64,000 nt of DNA from assembly GCF_901000735.1 (NCBI RefSeq), contig NC_081551.1:3409605-3473604 (forward strand). Direction: 5' to 3'. The notes under the pieces are model-generated. The model did no database searches, was not told the DNA's origin, and saw nothing but the letters and a program-made list of their open reading frames with translations. This DNA comes from Corylus avellana (Eukaryota; Streptophyta; Magnoliopsida; Fagales; Betulaceae). This document shows positions 55,697-64,000 of this stretch, one piece after another. Position 1 is the stretch's first letter. Each line of letters starts with the position of its first letter. The position numbers were made by a program, and so were the translations under genes.

Positions 55697-56911
55697 TGTT
55701 AGTTTTTGTGTTAGCTGAATTTGGCTCCAAAAAGTGAAATTTGGTTTCAAAATTGAAGGTCAGTGTTGACCAATATTTGAAAACCGATCGATCGCCCAAT
55801 TTACGTAAAAGAATTTCTGGAAGAGGTCAGTGTGCCCCGATCGAAGACCGATCAATCGGTCCATTATGTGAAGATTTTTCTGAAGTGTTCAGTGTGCCCC
55901 GATCGAAGACCCATCGATCCGTCGCCAGCCAAAATTGTTTAATCTGACTTTCTTAGCGTTTTGTCAAACTTGGGTCATGGGAATTTCCACTTAAAATGAT
56001 TATTTTATGTTGTATAGGCATTTATTTAACGTGGTATGGGCTTATGGAAGCATGGGATTATTTTATTAAGGCATGGGCATTAGTTTAATTGAGCATGGGC
56101 TTGTTGGAGCTCTTGGGAGCATGCAAGCTGCACATGGCAGCATGGGGGAGGTCTCTCTGAGCAGAAGAACATGGGTGCAGAGGTTTCCACGCGTGCAGAA
56201 GTGAATGGAGCATCAGAAGGCTCTCGACCAGAATCGACCGATCGATCGCCCACCTATGACCGATCGATCAATCACTTGATAGACAACTTTTTATTTTGTT
56301 TAATTGATGCTGTCTTGATCTAGTCTTTTGTGCCTACTTATATGGAACTTAGGCACACGTTTCTGTGAAGCAAACCAACTGAGATAGAGTGCTATTGAGA
56401 GAGAGCTTTAGTCCTTGAGAGTTTGTTTCATTGCGAGCTAAGCGAGATTGATGTTTATGTGCCTTGGAGCCCTACTCTCTTAGAGTGTTTGTGATTGTAT
56501 TTGAGTTATACTTGTGTAATCTTTTGGAAGAAGAAAAAGTCTATCAAAAGGAGTTCGGTAAAGGAGAATCATTGTGCAAAATATTCGAGAGCGTTGGAAT
56601 GCAAGCAGGGAGCTTGTGGTCTTATGGAGCAAGAACTTGCTAGGGTTGTAAGTGTCTCGTGTCTGTAATCTCGTGAATAATTTTCTCATAGTGATAATCT
56701 TGGGTTTGGTTGCCTTGTAGAGGTCTTTCCTTTTAAAACGGTTTTTAAAATGTTTCCTCTTCGTCACCAAAATCATTGTGTTCATCTCTTTATTGCTTTG
56801 CTCATTTGGTGATTGAATGTTTATTGCTTCTTAGATTTTAATTCCGAGTTATATTTGGCAAACACCTATTCCCCCCTCTAGGTGTGTTTGGAGTCATATT
56901 GTCGGTTTTCA
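55697..56911. mobile_element. solo LTR, 1215 bp (copy 1)
   Basis: TGTTAGTTTTTGTGTTAGCT .. GTCGGTTTTCA, with the 5-bp duplication AATAT on both sides (55692-55696, 56912-56916). Internal ACCGATCGATCGCCC motifs occur several times, and the 3' part has CCCCCCTCTAGGTGTGTTTG, typical of Copia-type LTR ends. Confidence 0.9.
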
Positions 56912-57367
56912 AATATATATATATAGTAGTTGCACCAAAGGTCTCGCAACAATCTTAGTTAGTTTCTTCCAAATTTCGTAGATGGAAATGTCCTCCAACT
57001 CACCTTATAAAACTATCTTGTGTCCTTTATTTTTTTCCAAGCCAATAAAAAAATGGTTACAAAGGAGGATCATGTGTCTTTCGAGTCATGAAGAACATGG
57101 TTTTTTAATAGTTCTATTAAAAATCTGCTAATTGAAAAAATTCATCTGTTTTTCATATGTGAAAAAATTCATGTGTTTTTCACATGTTGAGCAACATATG
57201 ACAAATTTATGGATTGAATTTGAAGAAATTTCCCCAACACGTTTATGAAAATTTATGAGATAGGATTGTAGGTGAAAATTTATGGGATAGGATTATAGGA
57301 GAGAATTTATAGGCTCAACTTGAAACTTGAACCATTTAATTTATGTTGACTTTTTTTCTTCTCTTTT

Positions 57368-57816
57368 TCGTTCTTGTTAGCTATGTTTGGCAAGGGAAGA
57401 GCCCCGCACTGTAGCTGGAACGGCACTGTTCCAGCTACAGTGCAATCTGACATGAACAGTGTTAAATTTGACTTTGTAATTTTTTTTTTTTTAAAAAAAA
57501 AAAACAAAGTATTAAAATTGCTGCATGCTGCCAAAAATTGCTGCACTCTTCACGTGAATTTTTTTTTTTTTTTTTTTTTTTTCAAGCAAAATATTAAAAA
57601 AAAAAAACAAAAAAAGGGAGGAGAACGATGGGGTGGTTCCAGCCACCCCTTGGCCAAAATGGGGTGGCCAGACCACCCCATTTTTGGCCAAGGGGGAGCC
57701 ACCCCCTAGCCGATCTGGGGGTGGTTCGACCACCCCCATGGCCAAGGGGGTGGTCCGGCCACCCCCTTGGCGAAAAAAAAGGACCGGGTGCATTTGGGGG
57801 TGGCCGGACCACCCCC
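57368..57816. mobile_element. GC-rich foldback element, truncated by the gap
   Basis: Starts with a GCTATGTTTGGCAAGG-type edge, followed by a perfect 16-bp hairpin GCACTGTAGCTGGAAC (57406-57421, inverted at 57428-57443) and tandem GGGGGTGG..CCACCCCC palindromes. It is absent at the matching point of copy 2 (60800). Confidence 0.7.
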
Positions 57817-57916
57817 NNNNNNNNNNNNNNNNNNNNNNNNNNNNNNNNNNNNNNNNNNNNNNNNNNNNNNNNNNNNNNNNNNNNNNNNNNNNNNNNNNNN
57901 NNNNNNNNNNNNNNNN
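57817..57916. other. assembly gap, 100 N
   Basis: Exactly 100 N between the GC-palindrome element and the start of copy 2. The palindromes are a likely cause of the assembly break. Confidence 0.99.
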
Positions 57917-60799
57917 AACAGTGCCGCCGCCCACCATCCGATGCTTCTCTCCTCAAACGCTCCTCTCTCTCCCCGCCGCCCTCCAAAACCCAAAACGGAT
58001 TTGCTACTGAAATCACCGGCGACACCCACCCGCCATGGCACCAGCTTGGACAGGTATGTATACTTGTTTACATATAAATATTAGATTTTTCATTATTTCT
58101 GATTTATTTGCCTAAATGGGTTGGCTTTGATTTTTTTTTTGATTTGGGTTTGGATTTGTTTGTTTATCTACGATTGGTGTGGGTGTTTCTTTTTTTTTCT
58201 TTTTTTCTTTTCAACGAGGAGAAAGAGTGGTTTGTTGAAATTTCCGCAAGGCCAGATCAATTTTATCTTTGCCCATCATGTGTAATAACCATCTGTTTTT
58301 ATTTAGCTTATATAAATTTTCAAGGTTTTTGGGTGTTCTTTTAACCGAATGGGTGAAGTTTGAAATTTTTGGGCATTTTTTCTATTAACCGAATGGAGGA
58401 AGGGAAGAGTCTTGCTAATGTTTGCTAATGCATATGAAATAATTATTAACTCATTTCCTACTCATTTGTTGTAGATTGGTTCAGTCCTGAAGTTGTTTGA
58501 AGATAGGCTTTGGTGAAGCGTGAGAATTTGTGGATTACCTCCAAACTTTCAAAAGAGAAGAGAGAATGCAACAAATTCATGTGTAATAACTTAATGATAA
58601 ATAACATTTGTAGTTGAATAAAGGTCAAGACTTGATCCAAAGTTTTGCTGTAACTTGATTTTGATCAAGTTTTGAAGTAACTTGATCTTTGAAAATGTTT
58701 TGTTGCTGTGTTGAGAATGCTCAACAAAAAAATCTCATTTATTCTGTTGTAATGTTGAATATTTTGATTCAAGTGGGAAGAATTTAATCTATCTATTAAG
58801 GAAATATGTTGTTTTTGTAACTCTATTAAGGGATCTCAGTGCATTTCTGAGATCATCTTGCCTACTAAAATATAAGTTTTTGCCAAAAGTACATTTTAAT
58901 CATTTTTAAGTTTTTTGGACAAAAAAAAAAACTTTTAATTATTTTACCAAACAAATATTTTTTTCCTTAAATAGATTTTTGAGTGTTAAAAAGAACTTTT
59001 AGACCCCTCAAACGAAATCACAAACAGATCTCCTCTTACTTTTAAGTTGTCTTGTTTTTTCAAGAGTAGCTTGTGGATTTTTTTTTTTTTTTTTGTTTCA
59101 GTTTTAAATAAAATTCTCTTTTTAATATTGTTAGTTTTTGTGTTAGCTGAATTTGGCTCCAAAAAGTGAAATTTGGTTTCAAAATTGAAGGTCAGTGTTG
59201 ACCAATATTTGAAAACCGATCGATCGCCCAATTTACGTAAAAGAATTTCTGGAAGAGGTCAGTGTGCCCCGATCGAAGACCGATCAATCGGTCCATTATG
59301 TGAAGATTTTTCTGAAGTGTTCAGTGTGCCCCGATCGAAGACCCATCGATCCGTCGCCAGCCAAAATTGTTTAATCTGACTTTCTTAGCGTTTTGTCAAA
59401 CTTGGGTCATGGGAATTTCCACTTAAAATGATTATTTTATGTTGTATAGGCATTTATTTAACGTGGTATGGGCTTATGGAAGCATGGGATTATTTTATTA
59501 AGGCATGGGCATTAGTTTAATTGAGCATGGGCTTGTTGGAGCTCTTGGGAGCATGCAAGCTGCACATGGCAGCATGGGGGAGGTCTCTCTGAGCAGAAGA
59601 ACATGGGTGCAGAGGTTTCCACGCGTGCAGAAGTGAATGGAGCATCAGAAGGCTCTCGACCAGAATCGACCGATCGATCGCCCACCTATGACCGATCGAT
59701 CAATCACTTGATAGACAACTTTTTATTTTGTTTAATTGATGCTGTCTTGATCTAGTCTTTTGTGCCTACTTATATGGAACTTAGGCACACGTTTCTGTGA
59801 AGCAAACCAACTGAGATAGAGTGCTATTGAGAGAGAGCTTTAGTCCTTGAGAGTTTGTTTCATTGCGAGCTAAGCGAGATTGATGTTTATGTGCCTTGGA
59901 GCCCTACTCTCTTAGAGTGTTTGTGATTGTATTTGAGTTATACTTGTGTAATCTTTTGGAAGAAGAAAAAGTCTATCAAAAGGAGTTCGGTAAAGGAGAA
60001 TCATTGTGCAAAATATTCGAGAGCGTTGGAATGCAAGCAGGGAGCTTGTGGTCTTATGGAGCAAGAACTTGCTAGGGTTGTAAGTGTCTCGTGTCTGTAA
60101 TCTCGTGAATAATTTTCTCATAGTGATAATCTTGTGTTTGGTTGCCTTGTAGAGGTCTTTCCTTTTAAAACGGTTTTTAAAATGTTTCCTCTTCGTCACC
60201 AAAATCATTGTGTTCATCTCTTTATTGCTTTGCTCATTTGGTGATTGAATGTTTATTGCTTCTTAGATTTTAATTCCGAGTTATATTTGGCAAACACCTA
60301 TTCCCCCCTCTAGGTGTGTTTGGAGTCATATTGTCGGTTTTCAAATATATATATATAGTAGTTGCACCAAAGGTCTCGCAACAATCTTAGTTAGTTTCTT
60401 CCAAATTTCGTAGATGGAAATGTCCTCCAACTCACCTTATAAAACTATCTTGTGTCCTTTATTTTTTTCCAAGCCAATAAAAAAATGGTTACAAAGGAGG
60501 ATCATGTGTCTTTCGAGTCATGAAGAACATGGTTTTTTAATAGTTCTATTAAAAATCTGCTAATTGAAAAAATTCATCTGTTTTTCATATGTGAAAAAAT
60601 TCATGTGTTTTTCACATGTTGAGCAACATATGACAAATTTATGGATTGAATTTGAAGAAATTTCCCCAACACGTTTATGAAAATTTATGAGATAGGATTG
60701 TAGGTGAAAATTTATGGGATAGGATTATAGGAGAGAATTTATAGGCTCAACTTGAAACTTGAACCATTTAATTTATGTTGACTTTTTTTCTTCTCTTTT
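57917..60799. repeat. 2883-bp segment, copy 2 of a near-identical pair
   Basis: See copy 1. Includes the candidate exon at 57941-58053. Past 60799 the sequence continues CCTCTTGTGAGAACTC without the GC-rich element. Confidence 0.95.
59129..60343. mobile_element. solo LTR, 1215 bp (copy 2)
   Basis: Same LTR and same AATAT duplication (59124-59128, 60344-60348) as at 55697-56911, so it was duplicated together with its flanks and was not inserted independently. Confidence 0.9.
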
Positions 60800-60905
60800 C
60801 CTCTTGTGAGAACTCAAAATTGAAGTGAGAATTGGATCAGGATTCTCGTAGGACTTTTATCTTATAAAGTTTCTTAAAATTTAAACATTATTATTAAATT
60901 AAAAA

Positions 60906-61301
60906 GGGGTAATTACCCCTTTTCCCAATGAATTACAATGAATTGTCACTTTGTCCTCATGAACTAATAACCCTACTGCTCGACCAATCAAACTACCACT
61001 TTGTACTCAAAACCCCCTTCCATTTGTTAAAGGTGTTAACTCAAACGATCAAAGTGATAATGTGTTATAGGTTATGAGGACAAAGTGACAATATGTTTTA
61101 GTTCATAGGGGTAAAGTGACAACAAGTTGTAGTTCATGAAAACAAAGTGATGAATTGACCGTTTAAGTTAACACCTTTGACAGGTAGAATGAGAATTTTT
61201 GGCACAAAATGGTAGTTTGATAAGGTTGAACAGTAGGGTTGTCAGTTCATGGGATAAAGTGACAATGCATTGTAGTTGATGGAGGAAAAGGTAATTAACC
61301 C
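60906..61301. mobile_element. MULE-type foldback MITE, 396 bp
   Basis: GGGGTAATTACCCCTTTTCC at the left, inverted as GGAGGAAAAGGTAATTAACC at the right, TIRs ~150 bp. Perfect 9-bp target-site duplication AATTAAAAA (60897-60905, 61302-61310). Confidence 0.9.
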
Positions 61302-61310
61302 AATTAAAAA

Positions 61311-62090
61311 ACTTTAGGTTTTATCATCCCAACATTTATCATATGTGACATGCGATGAATTAGAGAAAATTAAGTAATAATCGGGATTTGAAGAACTCTA
61401 CAAAATAGAGAAATTATAACATGTGGGGAAGTGTTGCCTCCAATCCGCTTACAATCCAAAGTTTCTTCAAAATATGCATATAAAGAGGAGAGAAGATGAA
61501 ACAAATTAGGGCATTTTCCAATTCGGTTTAGATTTCAAATTTAACTTATGGTTGAGTTACAAATAATGACCCAGCTTTTATGAATATGTATCACTACTAA
61601 ATTTTCTCTACACTTGTAGAGAAAGATTCTGAGTATAATTTTTCTTTTTATTTTTAAAACCACAATCTCACTCATAAAACATACCAGAGCACTAATATTG
61701 AAACCATATTTCATAGATATTCAAGAGTATTTAACTTAAAACCATATCATTTTTACAACTCCAAAAGATGCCACATGCTGCAAATTAACATCTAAAACTG
61801 ACTTATCACTTCAAAAGTTGACGCCTCTAGTCAACCTCACGGATAATAATCATTGTCATATTCATATAAATCATACGAGTGATCATCTGCTCATTATCTT
61901 CACCTGAAAATTTTCCAATCCAAAGCTTTTGGTTATTTCTCTTTTATGTGCAAAAAAATATACCCCAAAAAATATACTATGTCTACATACCTTCATTGAG
62001 ATTGCAGTGGCCCTACAAAATGTCACCACCACAAGTAGAATATCAATTTTTGATCTTATATACACAAAGCTCAGACTAAAAAAAGTGAAG
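61311..62090. other. intergenic / downstream part of the MLF-like gene
   Basis: A minus-strand mini-exon candidate at about 61989-62012 (TTTTGTAG, then GGCCACTGCAATCTCAATGAAG, then GTATG) could continue the MLF-like gene but is out of frame with the usual motif. Otherwise nothing seen. Confidence 0.35.
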
Positions 62091-62100
62091 CAATAAATAC

Positions 62101-62615
62101 CTGTTATTATGAAGTCCCCCAGATATCTTGGGTTTTACTTGCTTTGTAGCAGTATTAGAGCTTTTGGGTTTTGCTTGCTTTGTAGCAGTATTAGAGCTTT
62201 TGGGTTTTGCTTGCCCTGTAGCAGTATCAGAGCTTTTGCGTTTTGCTTGCCACCCTGTAGCAGTATCAGAGATTTTCAGTTGTCCTAGCCTTGTAGCTGT
62301 CTCAGAGCTGATGCGTTTTCCTTGCCTTATAGCAGTCTCAGTTTCTTTGCTTTTTACCAAGGTCACCTGCTCCACAACAAAGTCAAATTAAGAAACAGAA
62401 CCAACCTACAAATTGAACATGTTATCAACCTTAAAGATCACTTACTCCCTCACTCCCTGTCATTCTAGTCCTGGATGAAGATATATATGATCCATCGGCA
62501 TTGCCATAAGTGACAGTGGAGTTATGAAGAGTGAAACTACGAGCTTGATGTTGCAACTGTTTTCCAGACGACTTGCTGTAGTAATTTTTGTACTGCTCAT
62601 TCTTGCACTTTTTCT
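62101..62615 (-). pseudogene. myeloid leukemia factor (MLF)-like gene, two exons, repeat-expanded
   Basis: Exon a (62615-62446, 170 nt): EKKCKNEQYKNYYSKSSGKQ, HQARSFTLHNSTVTYGNADG, SYISSSRTRMTGSEG. Exon b (62366-62101, 266 nt): VTLVKSKETETA.., then ISGGLHNN. Both have AG/GT sites and phase 0 between them. Plant MLF-like proteins carry TYG.DG.YYTSSRTRR..G.DGV, then ESKEADTATGQATHRISRGL in a row; here the TATGQA segment is expanded to five or six ~12-residue units (KPKSSNTATKQA and variants). The conserved HNLNEDEL segment that should follow was not found in frame, and neither was the N-terminus. It may be a partial or dying gene; extra exons beyond 62.7 kb cannot be excluded. Confidence 0.65.
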
Positions 62616-62639
62616 CTGCAATCAAGCAAGAGGTGAAAA

Positions 62640-63427
62640 AATGAACATCACTTTTTGAGGTTGGACTCCAACAATAACAATCAAAACATAGGATTATAAT
62701 GGATCTTTTCCGCTCTTCATCCGAATGAATGAGAAAATGGGTGACGAGTAGGAAGCGGTTCACTTATGTAATATGATGTGCGCTCTAACGTTTTCACTTT
62801 TTTCAGGGTCTTTCCATTTTCCTATATAGTTATTAAGGAAAAAATAGCATTACAAATTTACAACCAGTTAAAAGATGCACTTTACCTTCCCGATATTCCA
62901 CTAAAGCTTTACTTTTACTTGACTTCATTTCTATCATTGTATCTTTTTTTTTGCCTCCCAGCATTTTCTAAGTGCTATGAACCCCCCAAAGCTTAGGATG
63001 CAAACCAAAATATATGCTGCAACCATGAGATTAGGCATTAGAACCAATTAAATGACCATTATATGAAACAATAACAACAAACAATTATGGCTAGAAATTC
63101 TGTTTGCCATCTTCTTACCAAAATGACCATCTACAAGGATATTTTACCAACAACTAAAGAATCAAACAGCATATTATAAATAAATTTCAACGATCCTACT
63201 ACATAATATTTAGAAATCCGTAAAAAAAAATCCAAAATCCACCCAGTTGTCTGCAGCTGGTCCTAACAACTTCTCCACGAACTAGTTTCACTATAACTAT
63301 GAGCAAGATTAAAATTTTGGAACTATAGCAGGCATGATCTACACTAAAGATTCTCAACCATCAAAGATTCAAAACTTTATACATTAAGTTCCACTCAATC
63401 AACGTCTCAAGAAAAGGAACCTAATAC
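62640..63427. other. no gene recognised; possible intron of the MLF-like gene
   Basis: AT-rich, short frames only. No exon with MLF-like N-terminal Gly/Phe/Pro-rich text was seen on the minus strand. Confidence 0.4.
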
Positions 63428-63833
63428 CAGTGGTGGAGCAAGACAATTCATATCGTAGCGGCGCTGAACCTTTTTTTTTTTTTTTTTCTTAAGTTTTTTT
63501 TTCATCGTGGAATGAATTGTTACTTTTTTTCTATTTTTTTCCTCTTTTTCTAATCACTGGTACTTAATTACAAGGAGAAATTGAGCTTAGAATTGTATTA
63601 AATTCTCTAATTAAATGTTTAAATTCTAACAACCAATATTCTTGACATTTAATAACCAAAACATCCAAATTACAAGAACTCTTAGATTATAGAAAAGAAA
63701 AAGAATTTTTTTTTAAAAAAAAAATTTTGGGGGGGCCGTGTGAAACTTTGCGTAGGAAAAAAGAAAGAATATTTTTTTTTTTAAAAAAAAATCTTTGGGG
63801 TGCCAAAGCTTAATTAACGTGGCTTCGCCACTG
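63428..63833. mobile_element. hAT-like non-autonomous TIR element
   Basis: CAGTGGTGGAGC at the left and GTGGCTTCGCCACTG at the right are inverted. Flanks CCTAATAC / CCTAACAC form an 8-bp duplication with one mismatch, the size expected for hAT elements. The interior is T/A runs with GGGGGGGCCGTG. No transposase. Confidence 0.75.
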
Positions 63834-64000
63834 CCTAACACCATGATGATCAATATTACCATCCATGAATCACCCCATATGCAACAACAAATCAAACTCA
63901 AGCACAGAATCTACGTTTCAATCGGCGAAAGAAAAAAATATGTAGGAACAAATACAAATTCCAAGATAAAAATAAATAAATAAACCAGAAAAGTGCACAA

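Larger units (their letters stand above)
54485..57367. repeat. 2883-bp segment, copy 1 of a near-identical pair
   Basis: Matches 57917-60799 at a constant offset of 3432 bp with no indel seen. One difference noted at 56703 (G) versus 60135 (T). Contains a candidate first exon, 1 kb of intron-like DNA and a solo LTR. The right edge of homology is exact at 57367. The left edge is limited by the gap before copy 2. Confidence 0.95.

Noticed and set aside
55741..55947. 68-aa frame with CAPIEDRSI repeated in the second copy
   Set aside because: It lies inside the solo LTR and is created by its GATCGATC repeats.
57594..58084. Proline/Trp-rich frames across 57.6-58.1 kb
   Set aside because: They arise from GGTGG/CCACC palindromes and run through 100 N; not genes.
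54485..60799. Two independent LTR insertions
   Set aside because: Both have the same flanks and the same AATAT duplication, so the LTR was copied with the segment.

Overview
AT-rich nuclear DNA of a woody-eudicot type (spliced genes with GT..AG introns, tRNA-derived SINEs, solo LTRs, MULE- and hAT-type MITEs, a plant NAC gene). No bacterial features. The sequence alone does not fix the species. Three N gaps (21320-21419, 31727-31746, 57817-57916) show that this is a draft assembly.

Layout. 1-9.8 kb: the 5' half of a class III peroxidase (peroxidase 17-like, minus strand) with its TATA box, then intergenic DNA with two hAT-like MITEs that each carry a SINE, and a second SINE family. 9.85-16.6 kb: one apparently intact multi-exon NAC transcription factor gene (minus strand, NAC082-like, 392 aa predicted). 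Its ~3 kb last intron holds a MULE-type foldback element and inverted LTR/TRIM remnants. 17.2-54.2 kb: a decayed segmental-duplication array. Its blocks are a TRM4/NSUN2-like 5' leader and exon, a YUCCA10-like C-terminal exon, a piece of the NAC 5' end, a LINE 3' end, NAC promoter sequence, and a small gene for a four-transmembrane (4TM) protein of unknown function, always on the minus strand. Three 4TM copies are intact (A 17258-17701, C 27890-28348, E 45091-45522). Three are broken in different ways (B frameshifts, D one nonsense codon, F deletion plus transposon insertion). Two more survive as fragments. Between these blocks lie a Pack-MULE carrying a TAF8 fragment (29725-30780), an inverted 11-bp minisatellite inside a TIR element (about 36-37 kb), Copia and TRIM remnants (38.4-40.2 kb) and a 1000-bp solo LTR (46138-47137).

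54.2-60.8 kb: a 2883-bp segment with a 1215-bp solo LTR occurs twice, almost identically, on the two sides of a 100-N gap. This looks like uncollapsed haplotypes or a very recent duplication. 60.9-64 kb: a MULE-type MITE, two or more exons of a myeloid-leukemia-factor (MLF)-like gene with an expanded internal repeat, and a hAT-like element.

The most interesting structure is the NAC/LINE/4TM/TRM4/YUCCA array: one NAC gene stayed whole while its 5' end was copied repeatedly together with the neighbouring 4TM gene, which appears to have expanded and is decaying copy by copy. No new defence or metabolic system is evident. The candidate novelty is the 4TM family itself and the Pack-MULE.
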